Source: CBDFGK01 sp965247075
GTDB lineage: Bacteria > Pseudomonadota > Gammaproteobacteria > Pseudomonadales > Halieaceae
Length of the DNA stretch: 64,000 bases
Direction of reading: 5' to 3'
NCBI GenBank assembly: GCA_965247075.1
Contig: CBDFGK010000003.1
Span: 310,001-374,000 of the forward strand
Part shown: one piece after another, positions 26,063-34,651 of the stretch
Numbering within the stretch: position 1 is the stretch's first letter
How the letters are laid out: each line of letters begins with the position of its first letter
Program-made: the position numbers and the translations under genes
Notes under the pieces: model-generated
What the model was told of the DNA's origin: nothing
The model's input: the letters and a program-made list of their open reading frames with translations, nothing else
The model's database searches: none

Positions 26063-26990
26063 TCATGCGCTTCTCGTCGGTGAATTTTGGCACCGGTGTT
26101 TGCTCGAGACAGCGGCTGTGTACCTCCGGACAGCGGCCGGCGAAACGGCAGCCGGGTTTGGGGTTGATAGGCGAGGGTATCTCTCCCTGTGGCGGCTGGT
26201 GCAGGCGGGCTTTTTCCCGCCGGGGATCAGCCACCGGATTGGAGGCGATCAACATCTTGGTATAGGGGTGACGCGGGTTGAAATAGACCTCATCGGAGGG
26301 TCCTTCTTCCACCACGGTGCCCAGATACATAACCGCCATGCGATCGCACAGGTAGCGCACCATCGACAGGTCGTGGGCGATAAACAGCAGGGTCAGGCCC
26401 AACTCCTCTTTCAGTCCCTGTAACAGGCTTATGATCTGGGCCTGCACCGATACGTCCAGCGCGGAGATAGGCTCGTCGCAGATCACGAAGCGGGGCTTTA
26501 CTATCAGGGCGCGTGCAATACCAATGCGCTGGCGCTGTCCGCCGGAGAATTCATGGGGGTAGCGGCTGACCTGGTCGCGTTGCAGGCCCACCTGCTCCAG
26601 CCATTGCGCCACCAATTCGCGGTAATCGCTGCTGTTGCCGCCGGCCTGTAGTCGCAATGGCTCAGAAATAATTTCCCGGATGGTCATGCGGGGGTTCAGC
26701 GAGGTATAGGGGTCCTGAAAAATCATCTGTATGTCGGTGGAGAGCTTGCGAAAGTCCGCCATGCTATAGCGGTTCGGCAAGGCCTTGCCGCGGAACAGGA
26801 TGTCGCCGCTGGTTTTTGTTTGCAGGCCAGCCAGGGTGCGTCCCAGCGTCGACTTTCCGCAGCCACTTTCACCGACCAGGCCGAGAATTTCATTTTCTTC
26901 AATATTGAGTGAGACACCGTCTACCGCATGCACTGTGCGATTGCGACCGATAGTGAAGTGGGTTTTGAGATTGCGAACTGCCAGTAACAT
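26043..26990 (-). CDS. Oligopeptide ABC transporter ATP-binding subunit (OppF/DppF type)
   Basis: 315 residues. Walker A GLVGESGCGKSTLGRTLAG, signature FSGGQRQRIGIARAL, Walker B VICDEPISALDVSVQAQ, H-loop LFIAHDLSMVRYL. The C-terminal extension has the Cys cluster of the peptide subfamily (PGCRFAGRCPEVHSRC), which in these proteins can hold an iron-sulfur cluster. It is a cytoplasmic ATPase pairing with the OppD-type subunit. Its start shares a base with the oppD stop. Substrate specificity is set by OppA. Confidence 0.93.
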   Translation of the reverse strand: MLLAVRNLKTHFTIGRNRTVHAVDGVSLNIEENEILGLVGESGCGKSTLGRTLAGLQTKTSGDILFRGKALPNRYSMADFRKLSTDIQMIFQDPYTSLNPRMTIREIISEPLRLQAGGNSSDYRELVAQWLEQVGLQRDQVSRYPHEFSGGQRQRIGIARALIVKPRFVICDEPISALDVSVQAQIISLLQGLKEELGLTLLFIAHDLSMVRYLCDRMAVMYLGTVVEEGPSDEVYFNPRHPYTKMLIASNPVADPRREKARLHQPPQGEIPSPINPKPGCRFAGRCPEVHSRCLEQTPVPKFTDEKRMIACHLY

Positions 26991-28012
26991 CAGCCGGTCT
27001 CTCCTGTCCCAGTAGGGGATTGTTGCGGGGCGTCAGGATGTTGCAACCAACAGCTGGCGGCGTGCTCAGCCGCAAATGTTGTGGGGGCAGGTGATACCCG
27101 GCTGCACAGTTGCATCGCGTGCGGGCAGCGCGGGTGATAGGCACAGCCGGGCGGCGGGGCAAACAGATCCGGGGGGCTGCCCAAAATAGCGCGCAGTTGA
27201 TCGGTGCGCTGCTGGTGCACGCTGGGCATCGCCTGTTTGAGACCCTGGGTATAAGGGTGGGAGGCGCGGTAAAAAATATCGTCTACCGTGCCCGACTCCA
27301 CTACCTCGCCGGCATACATGACGGCGACCCGGTCAGCCATCCTGGCGACGACGCCCAGGTCGTGGGTAATCAATACGATGGCCATTTGGTCTTCGCGCTG
27401 CAGTTCTTTCATCAACTCCAATACCTGGTCCTGGATAGTGACATCCAGCGCCGTGGTAGGTTCATCGGCGATGAGTAGCCTGGGTGTACAGGCCAGACTC
27501 ATGGCGATCATCACGCGTTGCAGCATGCCACCGGAAAATTCAAAGGGGTATTGCCGCACGCGCTGGGTCGCTTCCGGAATACGGGTGCGCTCCAGCAATC
27601 GGACCGCCTCCTGCAACGCGCTCTGTTTTGACATACCACGGTGCACCAGCAGGGTTTCAGCAATCTGCTCGCCAATGCGCATGGTTGGATTGAGTGAGGT
27701 CATCGGGTCCTGGAAAATCATGCCCATGTTGGCACCGCGCACGCGATTGAGTTCGGCCTGGCTCAGGCCGATAAGCTCCTGACCCAATAGCTTGGCCGAG
27801 CCGCTGACAATGCGACCGGGCGGCATTGGAATCAAACCCATAAGCGCCTGCACCGTCACCGACTTGCCAGAACCGGATTCGCCGACCACGGCCAGTGTCT
27901 CACCGGCATAGACGTCATAAGAGACACCGCGCACGGCCCGCACCACACCACCGAAGGTAGCGAATTCCACCACCAGGTTTTTAACGCACAGTACTGGCTC
28001 AGTCCTGTTCAT
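26990..28012 (-). CDS. Oligopeptide ABC transporter ATP-binding subunit (OppD/DppD type)
   Basis: 340 residues. Walker A AVVGESGSGKSVTVQALMG, signature EFSGGMLQRVMIAMSL, Walker B LLIADEPTTALDVTIQDQ, H-loop VLITHDLGVVARMAD. The C-terminal peptide-family Cys motif is GCAYHPRCPHAMQLC. The ATG overlaps the oppC stop by 4 bases (ATGA), so the subunits are translationally coupled. Confidence 0.93.
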   Translation of the reverse strand: MNRTEPVLCVKNLVVEFATFGGVVRAVRGVSYDVYAGETLAVVGESGSGKSVTVQALMGLIPMPPGRIVSGSAKLLGQELIGLSQAELNRVRGANMGMIFQDPMTSLNPTMRIGEQIAETLLVHRGMSKQSALQEAVRLLERTRIPEATQRVRQYPFEFSGGMLQRVMIAMSLACTPRLLIADEPTTALDVTIQDQVLELMKELQREDQMAIVLITHDLGVVARMADRVAVMYAGEVVESGTVDDIFYRASHPYTQGLKQAMPSVHQQRTDQLRAILGSPPDLFAPPPGCAYHPRCPHAMQLCSRVSPAPTTFAAEHAASCWLQHPDAPQQSPTGTGETG

Positions 28013-29406
28013 GTGCCACTGCGCATGCGCGCGTCCATAGCATCGCGCAAGCCATCACCGAGCAGATTGAATGCCAGTACGGTGGTGCTGATAAACAGGG
28101 CCGGAAAAATCAGCTCATGTGGATGCGACAGCATGGTGCGTATGCCGTCATTACACATGGACCCCCAGGAGGGGGTCGGTGGCACCACGCCCATGCCGAT
28201 GAAGGAGAGAAATGCCTCAATGAATATGGCCGTGGGAATAGCGAAAGTGAGTGATACCAACAACACACCCATTACATTGGGCAGCATATGCCGCAGTACC
28301 AAGTAGGGGGCCGAGGCGCCCATCAGTCGAGCCGCGGCAATATAGGCCTCTTCGCGAATCTGCAATACCTGGCCGCGCACCAGTCGTGCGGTGGCTGGCC
28401 AGCTGAGCAAAATCAGTGCCAGTAACATGGGACCAACACCACTCTCGCCCGGCCCCAGGCCAAAGGCAATTTTGAACAGGATCATAAACAACAAAAAGGG
28501 CAGGGCGATAATAAAATCGGCAAAACGCATCATCAGGTTGTCGGTGCGGCCGCCGCTATAGCCAGCCAGGCCCCCGTAAATCAGGCCGATGGAAACGTAT
28601 ATCAAGGGTGCAAATAAACCGATAAACAGTGAGGTCCTGGCGCCCCACATTAACCGTGCCAGCATATCCCGGCCCAGGTAGTCTGTGCCCAGCGGGTGCA
28701 TTTCAAGGCGTATGCTGGTGCCTACAGCGGTTTCGTCATTAGTGCCGTTGAGCAGACCCCGGTAACGGGCTTCAGAAACACCGATGGCCTGTTCCACATC
28801 CACGGGCAGGTTACTGAACCGATTGCCCTGGCGACGACCCACTACAGCCACCACCGAATAATAGTAGCGGCGTGTTTCCAGGCCCAGGCGATCCAGATAG
28901 CTGAGTTGCGATTGCCGCAGGTTGGCCAGCGGCAGGCCCAGATCATCAATTCCGCTGGGTACCAACTCATGCCGGTACAGGTTGTACCCGCTGGCGCCCG
29001 GCACCGCATCCCAGGCCAGGGTAACACCCTCAGAGTGGGCGATGCCCAGCACCCTCAGACGCTGCGGCGGCTGGTCGTAGGCGGCGGAGTGGCCGATCTG
29101 GGTGGTGGTCACCTCCTGCGCGGGTCCGTGATCCGGTATAACCAGTGCCCAGCGTCCCAGGTTTGGCGACTGGGATATTTGTGCCAGATCCTGCCGGGCA
29201 GGATCAACCGACCACAGCAACGGTCCCACCAGGGTAAACAAGCTTAGCGAAACTACGATGTAGAGCGAGACCAGGGCACGGCTATTTTGGCGCAGGCACC
29301 GCCATACATCCTGCCAGTACGACAATGAGGGTCGGTCAATCCGCTCCGCGTCGCGGGCCTGAGACAGGGGCGCAAAATCTTCAGCTCGGGGGATATATTC
29401 TGACAT
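28009..29406 (-). CDS. Oligopeptide ABC transporter permease (OppC type) with fibronectin-III-like insertion
   Basis: 465 residues, about 165 longer than usual OppC. Membrane helix 1 spans about 43-66 (ALVSLYIVVSLSLFTLVGPL). The canonical OppC block HPLGTDYLGRDMLARLMWGA begins only at about 237, and the rest is a normal BPD_transp_1 domain with the EAA-like loop (AARLMGASAPYLVLRHMLPN). The extra periplasmic segment holds a domain at about 112-205 that reads like fibronectin III: GVTLAWDAVPGASGYNLYR and LGLETRRYYYSVVAVVG. I infer it contacts substrate, OppA or another envelope protein. Confidence 0.88.
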   Translation of the reverse strand: MSEYIPRAEDFAPLSQARDAERIDRPSLSYWQDVWRCLRQNSRALVSLYIVVSLSLFTLVGPLLWSVDPARQDLAQISQSPNLGRWALVIPDHGPAQEVTTTQIGHSAAYDQPPQRLRVLGIAHSEGVTLAWDAVPGASGYNLYRHELVPSGIDDLGLPLANLRQSQLSYLDRLGLETRRYYYSVVAVVGRRQGNRFSNLPVDVEQAIGVSEARYRGLLNGTNDETAVGTSIRLEMHPLGTDYLGRDMLARLMWGARTSLFIGLFAPLIYVSIGLIYGGLAGYSGGRTDNLMMRFADFIIALPFLLFMILFKIAFGLGPGESGVGPMLLALILLSWPATARLVRGQVLQIREEAYIAAARLMGASAPYLVLRHMLPNVMGVLLVSLTFAIPTAIFIEAFLSFIGMGVVPPTPSWGSMCNDGIRTMLSHPHELIFPALFISTTVLAFNLLGDGLRDAMDARMRSGT

Positions 29407-30350
29407 CAGCCTACACTCTTGGTGACTTGTATGCGCGGGTCGATAAAGCCATAGACAATATCAACCGTTATAACCATCAGTACCAGAAAGGCGCCGTAAA
29501 ATACGGTGGTGCCCATAATCACGGTGTAGTCCAACTGCTGTACTGCCTGCACAAAATAGCGCCCCAGGCCGGGAATTGCGAACACCAGCTCAACCACAAA
29601 GCCCCCGGTGGTAATTGCCGCGATGGACGGCCCCAGCACGGTTACTACCGGCAGGATGGCGTTGCGTAGCTGGTGGCGGAAGAATATACGACTGGGTGAC
29701 AGACCCTTGGCCCTGGCGGTGCGAATGTAGTCGGTGTCTGCAACTTCCAGCATGGAGGAGCGCATAAGGCGGGTGAGATAGGCCATGGTACTGAGCCCCA
29801 GCACCAGTGCGGGCACGATCATATGTGCCAGTGTGCCCCAGCCCGCCACGGGCAACAGGGAATAACCGAGCAGGTTATTCAGTTTGAGTATGGCCAGCTG
29901 CCCCAAAGCGGCAAATACGAAGCTGGGTACTGAAACAGAAATGATTACCATGAACATAATAATGTAGTCGGGCAGGCGATCCCGGTACAGCGCGGTCAGT
30001 GCGCCCCAGGTAATTCCGCCGCCGGCGGCAAACAGCAAAGCCAGCAGGCCCAGCGTCGCCGATACCGGGAAGTGTTCGGCAATGATGTCGTTGACCTGCC
30101 GGTTCGGCTGGGTGAAAGAGATGCCGAAGTCACCGCGCGCCATGTTGCCCAGGTAGATCAGGTATTGTTGCGGTACGGGTTTGTCCAGCCCGTAGGCGCG
30201 CTCAAGATTGGCGCGAATTTCCGGTGTGACCGCCTTGTCGTTGAGCAGTGGATCGCCGGGCACCATGTGCATACCGATAAAGGTGGCGGTGGCGATAAAC
30301 CAGATTGTGATCACTCCTGATAGCAGGCGCTTGCCGATATAGATCAACAT
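29406..30350 (-). CDS. Oligopeptide ABC transporter permease (OppB type)
   Basis: 314 residues, six predicted membrane helices. Typical OppB start (MLIYIGKRLLSGVITIWFIA) and periplasmic loop with MVPGDPLLND and YGLDKPVPQQYLIYLGN. The conserved cytoplasmic coupling loop is TARAKGLSPSRIFFRHQLRN. The stop overlaps the oppC start. It forms the inner-membrane channel with OppC. Confidence 0.93.
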   Translation of the reverse strand: MLIYIGKRLLSGVITIWFIATATFIGMHMVPGDPLLNDKAVTPEIRANLERAYGLDKPVPQQYLIYLGNMARGDFGISFTQPNRQVNDIIAEHFPVSATLGLLALLFAAGGGITWGALTALYRDRLPDYIIMFMVIISVSVPSFVFAALGQLAILKLNNLLGYSLLPVAGWGTLAHMIVPALVLGLSTMAYLTRLMRSSMLEVADTDYIRTARAKGLSPSRIFFRHQLRNAILPVVTVLGPSIAAITTGGFVVELVFAIPGLGRYFVQAVQQLDYTVIMGTTVFYGAFLVLMVITVDIVYGFIDPRIQVTKSVG

Positions 30351-30351
30351 G

Positions 30352-31998
30352 CTATTGCGCTCGTGCTGCCTGGTCGGGGGTAGTGAGCCCTTTAATCCAG
30401 GCGTAATTGAAGTTGGTGTCGCCGCCGATCCTGGAGCGTCTCACCCCGTCCAGTTGCTTGTGTTGCACATAGATATAGCCGCGCTCGTACTGGGGCAGTA
30501 TTACCACTTTATCGTAGATGTGCTGCTGCAACTGGCCAAAAACCCGGTTGCGCACCCGTTGGTTGGTGGTCGCCTGAGCCTTCAGGACCAGTGCGTCATA
30601 GGCATCGCTTTGGTAGCGGCCGCGATTGTTAAGGTTCCAGGAGGTGAACAGGTCGGCAAAGGTCATAGCGTCATTGTAGTCAGGACCCCAGCCGGCGGCG
30701 GCCATATCAAACTCACCGGCGCTCATCTTGGCCAGCCGCTGTTTGAAAATCTGCCGGTCGAGTTTGATTTCCAGTCCCAGGGTTCGCGCCATGATGTTCT
30801 GGAAGTACTCGGCTTGCTTGATGCTGTTGGGGGTGTCGCTGAGCAATAGCGTCAGCGGCGCAATTTCCGCTACGCCCAGCTCCTGCCTGGCCAGTTGCAG
30901 GTAGTGCCTGGCCTTTTCGACACTGAGTTCTGGCTTGAGCGGAGGAAACTGCGCTTGCAGGGTATCCTCATCACCTTCCAGCCAGTCGGGGTAAAGGGAG
31001 TAGGAGGGCAGGTTGCCGGGTAGGCCGATTACCTTGTAGGTCAGTTCCGCCGCATCATAGACATGGCGCATGGCGCGCCGCAGGTTGATATTTGCGGTCG
31101 GCCGACCGGGCCGGTGGTTGAATTCTATAAAGAAGACCGAGCCATCGCGGAAGGCGCGCAACTTTTGACGTTTCTGCAGGGCCATTTTAGTCGCGGAATA
31201 GTCCAGGTTGTTGGCCATGGCGATCTTTTCATCCATGAACAGATTGAAGCGGGCATTGGGGTCGGCGGTAATGTAGGGAATGTTTATGGCGTCCAGCTTG
31301 ATGGCCTGGGCATTCCAGTAGTAGGGGTTCTTCACCATGCGTAGCGAGGCACCATGTACCCACTCGGTTAATGTGAAGGGGCCGTTGGAGAGCATTTGAC
31401 CGGCCTCAGCGGCATAGCGATCGCCCTGCGCCCGGTAGAAATCCTCGCGTACCGGGCGAAAGCTGATAAAGGTGACCAACTCCATAAAATACGCAGTGGG
31501 CGATGTCAGGTGGGCCACCAGAGTGTGGTCGTCCAGCGCCTCCACGCCCAGTGACTCCGGTGGCATATGCCCGGCAATAATGGCCTCGCCATTGGTAAAC
31601 AGGCGCATCAGAAAGGCGTACTCAGCGGCGTTGCCGGGTGTGGCTACCTGCCGCCAGGCAAACACAAAGTCGTGGGCGGTAACCGGCTTGCCGTCACTCC
31701 AGCGGGCGTCTTTTCTCAACCGGAAGGTAGCGGTGTCATCGGTCAACTGCCAGCGCTCGGCGACCCCGCCGACCAGCTCATTGTTACGGTCGTGGGTCAG
31801 CAGGCCTTCGCTTATGTGGTCGATAACGATGAAGCTGACCTGGTCAGTGGCTTTGACGGTATTGAGCCACTGGGGCTCCTCGGTGATAACCACGGAGATT
31901 TCGTTGTTGACCGGGTCGATTGCCGGCGGTACTGCATAAGCCAGGCCGGCCCACAACAGGCCGGCTATAGCCGGCAGAAATTTGCTAATTTTTGGCAT
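30352..31998 (-). CDS. Oligopeptide-binding periplasmic protein (OppA-like, SBP family 5)
   Basis: 548 residues. Signal peptide KFLPAIAGLLWAGLAYA, then the family-5 solute-binding fold: ISEGLLTHDRNNELVGGVAE, TFRLRKDARWSDGKPVTAHDF, YAFLMRLFTNGEAIIAG, SNGPFTLTEWVHGASLRMVK, and GWGPDYNDAMTFADLF near the C-terminus. No lipobox Cys is present, so it is a soluble periplasmic protein delivering oligopeptides to OppB/OppC. Its ATG overlaps the end of rpiA by 14 bases, placing the importer in the rpiA transcription unit. Confidence 0.93.
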   Translation of the reverse strand: MPKISKFLPAIAGLLWAGLAYAVPPAIDPVNNEISVVITEEPQWLNTVKATDQVSFIVIDHISEGLLTHDRNNELVGGVAERWQLTDDTATFRLRKDARWSDGKPVTAHDFVFAWRQVATPGNAAEYAFLMRLFTNGEAIIAGHMPPESLGVEALDDHTLVAHLTSPTAYFMELVTFISFRPVREDFYRAQGDRYAAEAGQMLSNGPFTLTEWVHGASLRMVKNPYYWNAQAIKLDAINIPYITADPNARFNLFMDEKIAMANNLDYSATKMALQKRQKLRAFRDGSVFFIEFNHRPGRPTANINLRRAMRHVYDAAELTYKVIGLPGNLPSYSLYPDWLEGDEDTLQAQFPPLKPELSVEKARHYLQLARQELGVAEIAPLTLLLSDTPNSIKQAEYFQNIMARTLGLEIKLDRQIFKQRLAKMSAGEFDMAAAGWGPDYNDAMTFADLFTSWNLNNRGRYQSDAYDALVLKAQATTNQRVRNRVFGQLQQHIYDKVVILPQYERGYIYVQHKQLDGVRRSRIGGDTNFNYAWIKGLTTPDQAARAQ

Positions 31999-32647
31999 GT
32001 AAGGTGTCTACTCCCCCGGGCCGCGCCAGCATCAGGATATCGGCGGGCCGATGGGCGAACAGGCCATTGGTCACAACGCCAACAAAGGCATTGATGTTCT
32101 GCTCCACCGCAAAAGGTTGTTCAATAGAGAAGTTATAGACGTCGAGAATAATATTGCCGTTGTCAGTGACAACGCCCTCCCGGTACACCGGGTCACCGCC
32201 CAGTTTTACCAGTTGGCGAGCGACGTGGCCGCGCGCCATGGGAACAACTTCCACCGGCAGCGGAAAGTTTCCCAGCGTGTGCACCAGCTTTGACTCGTCA
32301 CAAATACAAACAAATTCCTCAGCGACTGCGGCGACGATTTTCTCGCGAGTCAGTGCCGCCCCGCCCCCTTTGATTAATTGCAAACTATGATTGCTTTCGT
32401 CGGCACCATCTATGTAAACGTCCACACGAGCAACGCTGTTGAGGTCGTAAACGGGTATGCCGTGCCGGCGCAAGCGCTGGGCCGACGCCTCCGAACTGGC
32501 CACGGTGGCATATATCTCACCCTTGATGGCTGCCAGTGCATCGATAAGGCAATTGGCTGTGGAGCCCGTACCAATGCCGACTACAGAGTCTTTTTCCAGC
32601 TTGGGTCGAATATACTCCAGAGCTGCCTGGGCTACTGCCTGCTTCAT
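31985..32647 (-). CDS. rpiA: Ribose-5-phosphate isomerase A
   Basis: 220 residues from MKQAVAQAALEYIRPKL, the usual RpiA length. Signatures: VVGIGTGSTANCLIDAL, VDVYIDGADESNHSLQLIKG, GGAALTREKIVAAVAEEF (catalytic Glu), and PVEVVPMARGHVARQL. It interconverts ribose-5-phosphate and ribulose-5-phosphate in the pentose phosphate pathway. It is divergent from ilvA, a pairing known from other gammaproteobacteria, but here it heads the peptide-importer operon with a 14-base overlap. Confidence 0.95.
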   Translation of the reverse strand: MKQAVAQAALEYIRPKLEKDSVVGIGTGSTANCLIDALAAIKGEIYATVASSEASAQRLRRHGIPVYDLNSVARVDVYIDGADESNHSLQLIKGGGAALTREKIVAAVAEEFVCICDESKLVHTLGNFPLPVEVVPMARGHVARQLVKLGGDPVYREGVVTDNGNIILDVYNFSIEQPFAVEQNINAFVGVVTNGLFAHRPADILMLARPGGVDTLHAKN

Positions 32648-32763
32648 CTCGTCCCGGTTCACTGCCGCTCTCTTGCACATGAGGAAAACGGCATTATAGG
32701 CTGAGGCGTAAAACAAGTTATAGCCTTAGAGCTGAAAAAATCTGCCGGGTCGATTAGTATTGC

Positions 32764-34314
32764 GTGCCTGCATTAAATGAACAGGCGCCATTGGGTATGC
32801 CACGGTCCTACATAAAGAGAATTCTCGACGCCCGCGTCTACGACGTGGCACGTGAGACACCTATCGACGCAGCGCCGTTGCTGTCGAAGCGTCTCAACAA
32901 CCACGTGTTGCTGAAACGGGAAGACTTACAGCCGGTTTTTTCATTCAAATTGCGCGGCGCATACAACAAATTGTGCCGGCTGTCCGAGGCCGAGCGCGCC
33001 CGCGGTGTAGTAACGGCCTCCGCCGGCAATCACGCCCAGGGCTTGGCCCTGGCGGCCAACAAACTGGCTGTGAAGGCCATTATTGTAATGCCGAGAACCA
33101 CGCCGGTGATCAAGGTAAATGCGGTTCGCGCGCATGGAGCCAGGGTCATTCTGCATGGGGATACCTTTGAAGAGGCTTCTGCGCACGCCGCTAAGCTGGT
33201 GAGTGAGAAGGATTATATCTATGTCCATCCTTACGATGACCCCGATGTCATTGCCGGTCAGGGCACTGTGGGTATGGAGATAGTGCGTCAGCATCCGGAC
33301 CCCATCGAAGCGATATTTGTGCCGGTGGGCGGTGGTGGCCTGATGGCCGGCGTGGCCGCTTATGTCAAGTATGTGCGCCCCGACATCAAGCTAATAGGGG
33401 TTGAGCCCGAAGATGCGGCCTGCCTGGCTGCCGCCCTGCAACGTGGGCGCCGGGTAACACTGCCAGAGGTCGGTATCTTTGCCGAGGGAGTAGCCGTTGC
33501 GCAGATTGGCAAGGAGACCTTCCGCGTAATCCGTGCATGCGTGGATGAGGTGATCACCGCTACTGCTGACGAAATGTGTGCTGCCATCAAGGACATATTC
33601 GAAGATACCCGGTCTATTGCAGAGCCCGCCGGCGCGCTGGCACTGGCCGGACTCAAGAAGTATGCCGAACGCGAGGGAATACAGGGCAGGAACCTGTTGG
33701 CGATCGTCAGTGGGGCGAATACCAATTTTGACAGGTTGCGCTATATCTCCGAGCGCACCGAGATCGGAGAAAAACGCGAGGCGATCCTCAGCGTCACTAT
33801 CCCGGAGCATCCCGGCAGCTTCAAATCCTTCTGCAGCGCGCTCGGCAAGCGCAATATCACCGAGTTCAACTATCGCTATGCTGATGACAGGGAAGCGCAC
33901 ATTTTTGTTGGCATGCAGATCGACGAGGGCACTGAGTCGAGAGTAGCGGTGGTCTGGGGACTGCGCGACAAGGGCTACGAGGTTGTCGATTTCACCGACA
34001 ATGAAGTTGCCAAGCTGCATATTCGCCATATGGTGGGTGGACCTGCGCCGGGCAGTGTTGACAATGAAGTGGTTTATCGTTTTGAGTTTCCGGAACGGCC
34101 GGGAGCCCTGCTCAATTTTCTCCGACACCTGGGTCAGCGCTGGAATATTTCGATGTTTCACTACCGCAATCACGGTGCGGCCTATGGCCGGGTATTGGTG
34201 GGCCTGCAGGTGCAAGCCGGTCAGCGCCGCGAATTGGCCAAGGTGTTGGAGAGCGTTCACTACCGATTCTGGGACGAGACGGATAACCCGGCCTACCAAC
34301 AATACCTGAGATAA
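32764..34314 (+). CDS. ilvA: Threonine ammonia-lyase, biosynthetic
   Basis: 516 residues. PLP-binding lysine in VFSFKLRGAYNKL; glycine-rich phosphate loop VPVGGGGLMAGVAAYVK; catalytic domain to about 330 and two ACT-like regulatory domains after it (LSVTIPEHPGSFKSFC and YRFEFPERPGALLNFLRHLG), which bind isoleucine and valine. It makes 2-oxobutanoate, the first step to isoleucine, and full length with both ACT domains indicates the feedback-controlled form. GTG start at 32764 (MPALNEQAPLG); an in-frame ATG exists at 32797. Confidence 0.95.
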   Translation: MPALNEQAPLGMPRSYIKRILDARVYDVARETPIDAAPLLSKRLNNHVLLKREDLQPVFSFKLRGAYNKLCRLSEAERARGVVTASAGNHAQGLALAANKLAVKAIIVMPRTTPVIKVNAVRAHGARVILHGDTFEEASAHAAKLVSEKDYIYVHPYDDPDVIAGQGTVGMEIVRQHPDPIEAIFVPVGGGGLMAGVAAYVKYVRPDIKLIGVEPEDAACLAAALQRGRRVTLPEVGIFAEGVAVAQIGKETFRVIRACVDEVITATADEMCAAIKDIFEDTRSIAEPAGALALAGLKKYAEREGIQGRNLLAIVSGANTNFDRLRYISERTEIGEKREAILSVTIPEHPGSFKSFCSALGKRNITEFNYRYADDREAHIFVGMQIDEGTESRVAVVWGLRDKGYEVVDFTDNEVAKLHIRHMVGGPAPGSVDNEVVYRFEFPERPGALLNFLRHLGQRWNISMFHYRNHGAAYGRVLVGLQVQAGQRRELAKVLESVHYRFWDETDNPAYQQYLR

Positions 34315-34456
34315 ACAGTGCGGGGGTTAGCAAACCGCAAATTTTTTGTGATCCTGGGCTTGCATTTAAATGCGCAAGTACTAGACTGCGTTTGTTTTGT
34401 GACAAATTACCAAAAAATAATGTTGAAAAATGTAATCGTCGGCACCGTTGCTGCAT

Positions 34457-34651
34457 ATGACCCTGATCGAAAAGCCAGTGGGGTGCGTTTTGAAAAGAAA
34501 GCCTGATTTTTTTCTGGTTCTTTTGGCCGTGTTTGGTCTTGGGGTGTTACTGACCTTGGTGATGCCGATGAGTCTGTCTCGCTCTGTTGCGGAGCCCCTA
34601 TCCGCTCTACAGGCAGGGGTTCTCCCGCCGGCAGAGGCAACTACCGAGTAG
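34457..34651 (+). CDS. Small single-pass membrane protein, unknown
   Basis: 64 residues from ATG, or about 52 from a TTG at 34493 (LKRKPDFFLVLLAVFGLG). The basic N-terminus is followed by a clear hydrophobic helix (FFLVLLAVFGLGVLLTLVMP) and a short polar tail (EPLSALQAGVLPPAEATTE), giving an N-in, C-out topology by the positive-inside rule. It converges on ygfA and overlaps its end by 11 bases. I do not recognise a family. Confidence 0.5.
   Translation: MTLIEKPVGCVLKRKPDFFLVLLAVFGLGVLLTLVMPMSLSRSVAEPLSALQAGVLPPAEATTE

Noticed and set aside
33391..34302. 303-codon minus-strand frame
   Set aside because: Antisense to ilvA, including its two ACT domains; a shadow of GC-rich codon use.
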